This document shows positions 12,621 through 22,874 of a stretch of 64,000 nt of DNA, one piece after another. Position 1 is the first letter of the stretch; each line of letters starts with the position of its first letter. The notes beneath the pieces were generated by a model. It was not told the origin of the DNA. It worked only from the letters and a program-made list of their open reading frames with translations, and did not search any database. The stretch spans positions 8,864,888 through 8,928,887 of the forward strand of contig HG738138.1 in NCBI GenBank assembly GCA_000499405.2, read 5' to 3'. The position numbers and the translations under genes are program-made. This DNA comes from Onchocerca volvulus (taxonomy: Eukaryota > Nematoda > Chromadorea > Rhabditida > Onchocercidae).

Positions 12621-15600
12621 GTTTCATCCTTGAATCACAGAAACATTAGAAACAAACGAATATTTGAATTTGCGGGAAGAAATATAGTTAATGAGTAGCT
12701 TTCCTCCTTCACTTTCCACATCAATTTTCAAAACGTCTTAAGAAAATTTGTTATCTTTCTTGGATAATATTTTAGAGAGATATGAAAACTTAGATAATCA
12801 TCCTTCGCTGAATCAATTTTTAACAGAATTCGATGAAGTAGCTCTGCTGAGTATCACCTCTCTCTAACCAAAATTATTTTCTATTTTCAGGCATAGAGTT
12901 TTGAAGACTATTTGGAATTTGAATTCTTAGACAACTGAGAAAAGAATCGACGAAAAATTTATACTATTCTCTAGGATGTATCAGCACCTACTAACAGCTG
13001 CATACATTAATTAGATGGTACAATAATAAGTTTATTCTTTTATTCATTAAAACTACTTTTCTGATATAGGTATTATTCATACATACTATCATTTACATTT
13101 TGTTACCCTGATTTTCGTCTTTCATAACAGTTGTTGAGTTCTTCATTTTCCGATAATTGGCAGGTTTTTTGCTTCTAATTGAGTTTCCGTTAGATAGAAA
13201 CATTCTGTGATCTCATTTACCAATCCCATCCAATTTAACCGTAGAAAAAGTAAAACCGATGCAGTGTATAGTTGATGAAATATTAATATTGGATATCTGC
13301 GAGACATCGTATGAGCGAAAAATCAAATTGAAGCACTTGCCAAATTTAAATGTTCTAGCTGAGGTATTAAAGATTTGGATTTCTTCAATTGTTTTAAGCT
13401 CGTTGAGCACTTTTTGTGATATACAGTTGAGTTCTCCAAATAAATCCCGCGTTTTTTGGCATTAGCCCTTTTGAAGTCGTGTAACTGTCAAAATCTACTG
13501 GACATCCTGATCGAACGGGATCATCAGTAGGGCTGAAACCATTATTTTTGTTTTAAGTAAATCATTTTTGAAATGTACTTCCAGAATAAAATTCTGTCCA
13601 TAATTTGCGTGCTAGCGTGCATGGCATTAAAAGCACAACGAAAGTCATCAGAAAATATGCATTGTAAATAAGCGCTTTTGCCGAATGGAACTTCACGAAA
13701 TGAAAGGATGAGGAAAAAATAAATGAAAATGAAGAACACGATAAAGAATATAAAAAGCGAAAATAAAGCAATGAAAATGGCATCTATATATATATATATA
13801 TATATATATCAAAATATGAGAAATACACCCTGATTCATGAAAGAAGTTTGAAAAATTCAACTGAACTAAACACACCAATCATCGATCGTCATCAACTAAA
13901 GAAACTGGTGAGAGCAAAGATGCGGCAATCTTAGTTAGAAATAATGAATGGATAGATAAGCAAGCAAAGGAACGGCCAGACGGAGATGTGAGTAAAGGAG
14001 TTATTTTTCTTGAAACTGCTTTATGAGAATATTGAGGGAACAATTTGAAGCATTTCTTATGTACAAAACATATGCAGTTCAGTTGAAATCTAAGCAATCG
14101 AACTATTTTGATTTTGCAATTTTTAATTGTTAAAAATTATCGAAACAAATGTGGCAGTTAGCAGTAAACTATAACAGTGCTTCCAGATAAAAGTCCAAAA
14201 TATTAGGAAGTGAAAATATTTAATCAAATCTTCTGTTTTTGCCAAATAAATAAATTAAACAAAGATCTCGTATGTAAACACGTATATGTACGTTGCAAAT
14301 TTGCATAATATGTCTGTGTCTAAAAATGCATTTGTGGGCTTTTATTAACTAACTACGTTATTTGTCTGATTTTCTTGTCTTCGAGAATTACATTATTATC
14401 CTACTTTTTTATATCTGTCATATGTCAGTCTATTGCTTTTCTCAAATTACATACTGCAATTCATTGATTCTATAGGAATCGAGCAGAAAATATTGTCAGT
14501 ATGCTTTTTAATGTAATCGCAATTTTTTTTACGAAATATTCTTTTACACAAAGTTTCTTCATCAAGAAATCAATGGTTCATATATTTTCAAATTCTGCAA
14601 ATACTGTGATTAATCATAAATTCTTTTTTGTCATAGTGTGGATTTGTCGCGAATGATTTGTGGACTATTTTTAGATTTGATGTATACATATTATTCTTGA
14701 TATGTTAGCACATTCTACCTGTATGATGAAAAAATGGAAAGATAATATAATATGCAAAATCTTTCTCAAAATTTGGAATCTTATCAGTTTCAAATTGAGA
14801 AAGAAACTGACAACTAATTGGTAAATTCCTTCAGAGAAAACGGTTGACTTTTGATCAGTAATATTTCTCTATACTGTGTCTTCTACATTTCATGTCTCAT
14901 TATAATTGGAAATCTCCACCTATCTTTTTATCAGTTTTGCTTGCTGTTTACTGCCAAATAAGTCACCGATTGCAATACATATGCTGCAGTCTTTTTACTC
15001 ATATGCAAGTTATCCTATACTGAAAGCGTAAATACTAAATCTTTTACTTCCCAACATCATTTATTTCCGACAAAACATTGACCAGCGAATACCTCTGCAT
15101 GTAGTAATATGCAAATTTAGTTCGTAGTTCTATTAGCTGATTAATAATTAAAGTGTCCTGATAGTTTGACATTTTGACTGATTCGCAAAGACTATGTTTC
15201 GTTATTAGGTAGGAACTTCTTTGAAATGTCAATACGAAAAATGAAAGAATTGATTTATATCAGGTCCAAGCAACTAGCATTTGCGTCTCTCAATATGAAT
15301 ATAATGCTGAAACATTGGGATTCAGTAAATTGCTGGTTTAAAATTACCGGAAAATGACTTCATTGCTAATAGGATAAACGAATTTGATTTTTTCGAATTT
15401 AATAATATATTTTGGCTTATTATTTATTGATTCACTGAAGGTTGTGGTTCTGCAGTTAACATGCAAAATATATAGCTTAATTTGTGGAGATAAGTTAATT
15501 ATCTCGTAAATATTGCTACTTTATTAAATGCATTGTCATATCGATTATAAATTTATTGAGATGGAATGGATGCGATGTTATCCAATGTTTGCACCATCAA

Positions 15601-16405
15601 ATTCCAAAATTCTGAGATCATACTCAGAATCGACTATGCATCAACTATGCATCAATTTTATCGTTTGTGTTCTAAAAAACCAGAAATTAGAAAAGAAGTT
15701 TCAAGAATTTTTCACAAAATTTGAACAGAAGAAAAAAAAAAAGAAAAATACCGTCATCATTCTTAACGAAATTTTGAATTGCGATAATTACTTTGAGACC
15801 GTGCAAAATAAGTTTTGTTGAACTCTGGTTGGACAATTCTTCCATACTGCTAGGAAAGTGCGTTTAATTGAGTAGCCACAAAATTGTTTAAATAATTTTG
15901 AAACGACATGGACGATCTAGACAAATTTTTGCCTGACAAAAATCACTTTGTATAAAGTACTGAATTTGATCCATTCAGCTTTTTTTTTTTCTCTTTTAAA
16001 TAGATAACATAAAGATGACTCATTACAGACTATTATACAGATATAGAGAGTATTCTATACTTTTTGTATGAACTCTGACGGTGAATTCGTCGGAAGATTT
16101 TGCTAACTATCAAACATAGCAACATATGATATAACGTACAGTAATCATACTCATTAATTTCCATTTTGATAAACCGTAATTTAAAACGACATTTCTTTAT
16201 TAATATGTTTTTATACAGTTTTTGGGCCAGGAATGTATATATCAGTCAATAAGCATAAGCAACACTCTAGAACGTGTAATTTTAAATATAAGCCGAAGCC
16301 TAAAACTTTGTCTTATAGAAAAGAACTATTCGGGCATTAATTTTTAACCACTTGTATAGGAACAAAGTGAATAGAACATAAAAATTTGTTCATTATTCGA
16401 AACAT
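12621..16405. other. Gene-poor AT-rich stretch upstream of TTR-like gene 3
   Basis: About 3.8 kb with no exon I can support. Open frames here are short, rich in Phe/Ile/Lys, and lack family signatures on either strand. It contains a (TA)n microsatellite near 13785-13809 and short poly(A) or poly(T) runs. The part next to 12620 should include the promoter of TTR-like gene 3. Confidence 0.5.
13785..13809. repeat. (TA)n microsatellite
   Basis: Uninterrupted TA dinucleotide run of about 12 units. Confidence 0.9.
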
Positions 16406-16718
16406 TCAAGATATTTGCCTATCGTTATAGGAGGAAATATCAGTATCATCATTTACCATAAGCACCAGTGATAATTTGGAGTAATCATTATAACTGAGAA
16501 ATGCGCTGGTACTGCATCCAAAATATCTACCGATAACATATATTTGAGCTATCAAATTTCTGCAAACTGAGGATTGATTTTTCGGCACTGTCAATGATAC
16601 CATCTTGCCGCGCTTACACAATTTGTTTTAGACCAATTGTTAATATATAATCACGCAACGATCTACTGTCAAATGCATTAAAATCCTGATCGATTTCAGT
16701 GATATTCAGAGGTGGCAT
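16406..16718 (-). CDS. Weak two-exon candidate gene, family not recognised
   Basis: On the minus strand an ATG at 16718 opens MPPLNITEIDQDFNAFDSRS..., reaching LKQIV and a GTAAGC donor at 16617. A 58-base intron ending TTTGCAG would join, in frame (phase 2), to a second open segment. That segment contains AQIYVIGRYFGCSTS and KLSLVLMVNDDTD and stops at 16406. The second segment faintly resembles the first strands of a TTR-like domain (VxGRxxxC ... LVxDDTD), which would make it a strongly diverged or dead fourth copy, but the HxCND and PCQRxW parts are absent. The intron would be shorter than any other in the window. Could be chance. Confidence 0.18.
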
Positions 16719-16995
16719 CCCGAATAAATAAACATGATGATGCACTCTGATTTTACATATAATCATTAAGATTTGAAAAAACTGAATTGTCATTCTATTT
16801 CAGGAAATTTTGTTTTCATTTGATTTTTACATCATATAAATTTTACTGGAATACTGTAAATCAAGTGTGATAGTATCGAGAAAATAATCAATATTTCATC
16901 ATTTACGAAGTGGTGGGAGTGCTACACATTATAAATGAGAATTAGCTGTACGGCTTCAGCTTCAGAGATCATCTACTGAAGACTGCAATTCCCCG

Positions 16996-17178
16996 ATGTT
17001 TAATGATAGTTTTGAGGGATTTTTGTTTTTGGGAGTATTTCTTTGTTCTACTGCGACGTCCTATAGTTCACATAAGTATAAAACAGGTCCGCTTAAAAAT
17101 CCATTGAGTTTCAAGATGATAAAGCATACGGGAACGGTAGCGAGACTTAAATTAACAATGATGAGAATAAAGTTATAA
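16996..17178 (+). CDS. Candidate 60-residue secreted basic peptide
   Basis: Single open frame from ATG 16996 to TAA 17178. Residues 8-22 (GFLFLGVFLCSTATS) form a signal-peptide-like hydrophobic core. The remaining 38 residues are strongly basic (KMIKHTGTVARLKLTMMRIK). Gene-like signals surround it: a TATAAAT at 16930-16936, about 60 bases before the ATG, and AATAAA at 17181-17186, just after the stop. No cysteine pairs or known peptide repeats. I do not recognise it; a chance frame in AT-rich DNA remains possible. Confidence 0.3.
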   Translation: MFNDSFEGFLFLGVFLCSTATSYSSHKYKTGPLKNPLSFKMIKHTGTVARLKLTMMRIKL

Positions 17179-17300
17179 GAAATAAATTTCGTTGTTTTAT
17201 TTCGATATCTTCATCGATATGTAAGCTTCAGCACGCACCTCTTGTTGGAAAATTTTTTGTGATTTTGAGGAAATGATCCTCTTATTTGTTTATAGCTTGG

Positions 17301-17645
17301 TTGGATTGGAGATTGATTCTTTTTATTGTTGTGACTCGGCTAGGTCAATAATGGCTATTACTAGGTTTACACGATATCATACTCAATATCGCGCTTATAC
17401 AATGATAAGAATTAAATGAACAATACATTGTAAATAATAAAAAATATTAACAGTCGTTTGAATCCTCACTACGTTGCCATCCTTCCTTTTTGTGACTGTC
17501 GTCCTCCGCTTCAACACTATGATGCTCCCTTGATCCGTCACTTCTGCTGCCGTAGAAACCGTCTTCGAAATTGGACTGGAGGTGAACTACCGCTGATACT
17601 GATCTTGAGGCCCTCATAATGGTTGACCCGATCCCCTTTTATATG
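17301..17645 (-). mobile_element. LTR-like repeat, copy A (minus orientation)
   Basis: Bases 17301-17395 match 32475-32565 over about 90 bases (shared blocks TTGGAYTGGAGAT, AGGTCAA, ACGATATCAT and AATATCGC). Read on the minus strand, both copies have a TATA box a few hundred bases before this shared block: TATAAAAGGGG here (17633-17643), TATATAAGG in the other. A TATA box followed at that distance by a conserved AT-rich end looks like the U3-R-U5 layout of a long terminal repeat. The parts between TATA box and shared block are not similar, so these would be related but distinct families. No flanking duplication or internal genes were identified; the borders are guesses. Confidence 0.4.
17447..17617 (-). 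CDS. Candidate 56-residue acidic, Ser-rich protein behind a strong TATA box
   Basis: ATG 17617 to TAA 17447, 56 codons plus stop, with an in-frame stop 27 bases upstream, so the frame is closed at both ends. Begins MRASRSVSAVVHLQSNFEDG and ends in an acidic, polar tail (VEAEDDSHKKEG ... SEDSNDC). No signal peptide or membrane segment; probably disordered. Base composition is clearly GC-richer than its surroundings and codon use looks coding. A TATAAAAGGGG box lies only about 20 bases before the ATG. It overlaps the LTR-like repeat A, so it may instead be a chance frame in LTR sequence or the first codons of an element gene. Confidence 0.3.
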   Translation of the reverse strand: MRASRSVSAVVHLQSNFEDGFYGSRSDGSREHHSVEAEDDSHKKEGWQRSEDSNDC

Positions 17646-19682
17646 TATGTTCCTTGGTACTGATAGTATGCGGGGACTCGCAACACATTAACTAGACAAA
17701 AGACTCAGCTACCAGAACAATATTGCCCGGAGTATGCTTCAGTCTTGCAACATTCCTGATAGCTAACAACTTTTCAAACAATGCACTTAAGATTTATTAG
17801 CAGATTAAAAGATAAGAGAACAAAAGTCTTTGTGTCAAGACATGGATAAGTGACTCACTTTCTCAGAAATATAAATTTCTACTGTACAAAATACTTTATA
17901 TCGTCGTATTTATATTAAAATATTTCGGTTTTACCGACATCTCAGTTTCATTCACTGAATTCCAAATTCAAGTTTGATTCTATATTACAGAATGTATTTT
18001 TATCCCTCCACATTTACATTAATAATTGATTTGTTACTGCCTGCTACTGTCGTTCGACAAGTCAACGAAACTCGAAACTCATCAGTAATTCCAAAAAAAA
18101 AAAAAAAAAGATACCACTGCCCAGGGTTTCCAGGAATCAAAAAATCGAAAAACATCTATTGCCTTATTTCTCTGATGTTTAACAGATTCTTTTTTGATGT
18201 CCGCATGTATCTTTTTATATTTGTGTGATGCTAACCTAGCAATAGTCATCTCTTTTTCTTGCAAAATTCTCTCTTACATGCTGAAACTGATATAAAACTT
18301 GCAAGAAGCTTTTTTTTTAGGTGACTAGTAACAAAGCGTAGTGACTTTTTTCTTATTCATTACTCACCGATTCTTTCTATCGAATCTCTGTCTTTACTAT
18401 TTCCAGTCCGCATCACCAAGTATTTGTCACACCCGTCCACTTTCAAATAGGTCAAAAGTTTGAAACTCAGGAATTCTCAAAACTTCACCCCATGCAAAAC
18501 ATCATCTATTCGCTAGTGTTATCGGAGGAATTTACATATTTCCAAAACAAAAATAAGAAGATAAATAAGCAGAAACAAAAATTAAAAAAGCAAAACCATT
18601 GTTGAATATAATTAAACATAATTTTAAACATAATAAAGTTGCAGCTGTGCAATGATGACAGTTCATGGAAATTCCGAATAATTTTATGCACAAAATCCAC
18701 AAACAAATGAGATTCATTCTCCTGTAAAATATCAAGGAAGAGAGTTTCGATTACAAAAACTGGAAGGATCCACATATTTCCCAAAACAAAAGTCTGAAAT
18801 CCATTTTCAACACTGCCTTCTACTTGACGAATTTTTCGGACTTGAAATTTATGACAATTTCCCAACAAAGATTGATTAGAACATAAATATGACCGACAGA
18901 ACTTCTGCGAAGCGTAGATTTGTTCATGACCCGTATAAAATAATTACTTTCCCTACCGTAGCTATTAAAATTTACGTCTAAGTATTAGTAACAGACAAAG
19001 AACTATTGAAGTGGCTAACAAAAAAGCAATTTTTTTTCTGTTGTCAGTTAATCGCGCGTAATGTGAGTTGCTAGTGTATATTACTAATGAATTAATCACA
19101 TAGATTTAATTTTCTCCTTTCTTCAATTCCGTTTACACTAAAAAACTGGAGATCAGTGAAGACTAAACAGGAAATTCGAAGGCTTACTGCTACTCATATA
19201 AATTTGAAGATTATTCGAACTTTAAAAAAACATGCGTTTTTTAAAACTAGCCGTCCTCCATCTAAATTATCATTTGAATTACAAAAACCGTTTCACTGAA
19301 TGAGATGTTTGCCAAGGATATTTCAAAAGGCAGCTTTTCAAAAATATCACTAAGGCCTTCATTTAGATGGATCCCTTTAAAAAAAAAAAAAAAAAAGATA
19401 TCGGTACTATTTCAAATAAATTAACCTTCAAGATTCCCAGAGATCGAGCAAATATGGATTAAATTTTATTAAATTATAAAAAAGGAATAAAAACATATCA
19501 TGTTTTATCTGTTGATAAATACTACTGGTAAAGCCGCGAAATCATCAAAATGGTGAGTAGAAAAAAAGAAAAAAATTATTCTATAATAACAATTGTGCAT
19601 AATATGATGTATTTCACATAAATACATGTTTTTTTTTTAGTAAAAATTAAGGCACCAACAATCAGTCCAGTTCCCAAATGTC
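17646..19682. other. Intergenic region, no supported gene
   Basis: AT-rich. A 120-codon open frame at 18506-18868 (minus) is very hydrophobic, starts without ATG for its first 30 codons and has no family match, so I do not call it. Two poly(A) runs of 17-18 bases, each followed by GATA, lie at 18093-18109 and 19379-19396. The part below 19683 is the 3' flank of the MBF1 gene. Confidence 0.5.
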
Positions 19683-21005
19683 TCACTTCTTTTTAACAGT
19701 TGATGCGCTTTTGTTAGCCAATGATTGACCCATATCTTTACCACGCAACTTTACACCTAGCGCTCGTTCCATTTTAGCTAGAATCTGTAAAAAAAGAACT
19801 AAAATTGGCTTTTTTCTAATACAGATAATGAGTTGTTAAAATAAATTAAGTAATAAAAATACTAGAAAGATGAGGAAAAAAAACCATGTACATGCAAACT
19901 AATGAAGAATACCTGCTGATTAGGGACAGCCTTACCATTTTCATACTCAGCCACTACTTGTGGTTTCTCATTGATATGCTGAAATGAATAAAGTCAATAT
20001 ATAAACAATTACAACTGAAATGTTCCTTCAAATCTGATTAAGAGTACAGGTTTGGAGCAAAAAAGAAATACAGTAGCCAAATCTTTTTGTGTCCATTCCT
20101 TGGTCTGTCGCGCCTGCTGCATCACTTTACCAAGTGTCAGCGAAACACGCTCATGATGTAACTCCTCAGTTTCCTCATCCAATCTTCAATGAACACAAAG
20201 TCAGCTCCAATGATGAAACTTGATTGTAGTGGACAAAGATTTCTAGATTACAAATGAGGACATATATGAATGCGGTAGCTTACTGGCTACTACTGACCGA
20301 TGATTTACGCTTTATGCCAAGTTTGCACAACGAATTGCCCAGGATGAAGTGAGAAAGTCCTTGACCAGTTTTTGTGGAGTTTTTAAAATCAGTTAAATGG
20401 CGACTAAAGAGAAAATTTATAACCTTGCAGTATTTTTAGCCGCATGATGTTGTCTATTACCACCAGCCATCATTTTCTTCGATGTCTCAATAGCCATTCC
20501 ACGTCGCTGTGCTGCATTCAGTTCCTGAAAAACAACATGAGCATTTCTCCCAATAGAATCTAATTTTATAAAATCAAGATATCTAACGTGCACAACCTAT
20601 TTAGAATCCTTCTTCGACATGTATGCGTTTCTCACAGCGTACATAGCAGTGCATCTTCATTAGTCTGCTATATAGTAATATGCTGAGTCTAAATAACCAA
20701 CACGCGATAATATCTTATCAGTCCATAACAAGATCTATCTATGTCTTACAGTGTTTTCACACTGCTTAAAAGGATATTCCCAATCCAAACTTCGAAAAGC
20801 TGTTCGTGACGAAATTAAAATGAGGACATAATAAACGGCAGCAAAGGAGCTCTATATGAAACCACTTGTTATATACAACTTGTTTCTAACACAAGAACAA
20901 ACTTACCGCTGCTGTACGCAACGTTCTTTGTGCTGGACCACGACGATGCAAAATTGTTATTGTGTCAGGGTCAGTATCCGAATTGATCGTCCCCATTTTC
21001 GACAT
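19683..21005 (-). CDS. mbf-1: Multiprotein bridging factor 1 (MBF1/EDF1) transcriptional coactivator
   Basis: Conserved eukaryotic coactivator that bridges DNA-bound activators to TBP; in yeast it also acts at collided ribosomes. Five exons: 20907-21005, 20424-20524, 20072-20183, 19913-19978 and 19683-19784, joining in phases 0/2/0/0 to 159 residues. The N-terminal MBF1 domain includes LNAAQRRGMAIETSKK. The helix-turn-helix (Cro/C1-type) domain, about residues 83-140, includes GKVMQQARQTKEWTQKDLAT, then INEKPQVVAEYENGKAVPNQ and ILAKMERALGVKLRGKDMGQ. A short Lys-rich tail (SASTVKKK) replaces the usual GKP ending. A second ATG three codons in is also possible. A spliced-leader-type acceptor lies 29 bases upstream. 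Confidence 0.95.
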
Positions 21006-21033
21006 TTTCGAAATCCTACGCAGTGAGAGCGAG

Positions 21034-21044
21034 CCTGAAAATAT
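21034..21044 (-). other. Probable trans-splice (spliced leader) acceptor of mbf-1
   Basis: On the minus strand TTATATTTTCAG precedes GCTCGCTCTCAC, 29 bases before the mbf-1 ATG. It matches the nematode acceptor consensus TTTTCAG, with no upstream coding exon to pair with, as expected for trans-splicing. An ordinary 5' UTR intron is the alternative. Confidence 0.45.
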
Positions 21045-22083
21045 AAAAGAATGATTAGCGAACTGATTCCACGCACCATGCATTAACGAATATCCGAAAC
21101 GTTACAACGCTAACATAACCAAAGAAAATGTTTTGTATTGATGAAGCATTGTATATTTTGACCAACTTATATATGCAATATGCAAATTATCATTAACTTT
21201 AAAGTATGATGCAAAATCGTACTGCAATGAATCACAACTGGAATGGAGAGTAAAGAGTGGAGAAAAAAAAAAAAAAAAGATATCAAATGCGCATCCTCCA
21301 GACTAATCCAACATGCTACTGACACGTATAATCCTTACATAGCAATTCGAACTATTCTCAAGTCAAGCCCCCTTCTATTTCCTGCAATTGCGGTCCGCAG
21401 TTTACAAACTGTCGTCTCTTGTATATACTTCAACAATGAATCCCATAGTGATTAGCCTAGACTTAAGTAATTTAAATTAGTTCAACACTGCTACAACCAT
21501 TCACTCCCTAGAACCAGAGGACTGAAACTGATTCAACATCTGGCAATCCAAAAACTGCGGAAATTCTTGTCAGGATGATCCAAAACACTCGTGCTCTTAC
21601 TGCACGACGTAAACTTTGGTTAAGCAGATTAGTGGTCATGAAAAGTGATAGTTGCATGGAATCCCATGGCAACAGTAAATTGAATCGGCAGAACATTTAT
21701 TATATGTAGTCGGAAAATACCCAAGCAAAGCTAACAGCAATAATTTTTCCTTTTTTTTTTTTCAAATCAAATTCCCAAATCAAATATATAGCAACTTGTA
21801 TAATACAATTACTTGCAATAAATCTGTCATCAATGTAATCAATCCACAAAAAATGCTACTATTGGAATGCAAACGTAGCAACAAAGGTGTCACAGTCCAT
21901 CGAATAAAAAAAAGGAGTTAATCTACAATAACAATAAGTGGTAGGAAGCTTGAGGCGGAAAAAATACAACTTATAATTTCAAATCTGAGAACGTTCGTGT
22001 AGTTCGGTACATATTTCTAGACAGGTAAACATAATTTTCCAGAAAATTGACAACACATAATAATATACAACGAAAAATTTCAC
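21045..22083. other. mbf-1 upstream region
   Basis: AT-rich sequence with a 16-base poly(A) run followed by GATATC at 21263-21283. No exon recognised. It should hold the mbf-1 promoter. Confidence 0.45.
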
Positions 22084-22632
22084 TTTACATTTAAGGGACA
22101 TAAATTAAAGGATTGCAATTGACAGTGCTGAGAATTTCAGATCCGAAGGGGAATATCAATTATTAGGGATTTTGAATGAATACACTTTCAAATCTTCACT
22201 CGATAAGCTGGAGGCTGGATTGCGAGTTGAAGATTCTAATTTGAATGCAAAAATGAAAGTATTTTGGATCAAGATAATAACTGTGTTTGTTTGAACTAAC
22301 TCCAGTTATTTCAGAGATTGAAGACAGAGAGGGACAGCTGAGAGAAAAAAAGAGAATAATTTGTTATTCTCTCATCTGTTCCTCTCTATTTTCAATCTCT
22401 GAAATAATAACTGAAGTTCATACGAGCATAATTATTATCTTAATCCAGAAGTACTTTCATTCTTGAATTCGGATTAAAATCTTTAACTCGCAATCCGACC
22501 TGCGGATTGTTGAGAATAGACTTGAAAGCTATCTATTCAAAATCGCTCATAATTAATATTCCGTTTCACCGGATCTGAAATTCTCAGCACTGTCAGTTGC
22601 AGTCCTTTAATTTATGTTCTTTAAAGGTAAAA
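22084..22632. repeat. Large foldback (inverted repeat) element, MITE-like
   Basis: Two arms of about 255-265 bases face each other almost without a spacer. Left arm 22084-22350 begins TTTACATTTAAGGGACATAA. The reverse complement of the right arm (to 22632) begins TTTACCTTTAAAGAACATAA. Both continue through CAGTGCTGAGAATTTCAGAT, GGATTGCGAGTT, AATGAAAGTA and TTATTTCAGAGATTGAA. By eye the arms agree at roughly three positions in four or better. The centre, about 22351-22370, is AT-rich. It has no coding capacity. It lies in the 3' flank of ddb-1, ending about 240 bases beyond its stop codon. A non-autonomous foldback or MITE element is the simplest reading; its transcript would make a long hairpin. 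Confidence 0.8.
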
Positions 22633-22874
22633 TAAAACACAAATTTGTAGCATTTTACTAAAACATAAATACGAAAATAACACCGCCTAACCATCTTCGG
22701 GCAGCAATGCATAGCATTCAACAAATAACATGTAAGAGAAAGAAATGATAAATAAGTCACTGAACTTAAAGATTAGTTGACTATCAGTTATCTCTTACAT
22801 ACAGCTCATAAATGCTGTTCTGTTGGGATAAAAATATAGAATAGCATTTATGACAATGGTATATCTTTTTTCTG

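Noticed and set aside
13213..13465. Overlapping open frames on both strands
   Set aside because: Both readings look equally plausible, which suggests an absence of stops by chance; no motif or splice structure.
18506..18868. 120-codon minus-strand open frame
   Set aside because: First ATG is about 30 codons in, sequence is low-complexity Phe/Cys/Leu, no splice or promoter context, no family motif.
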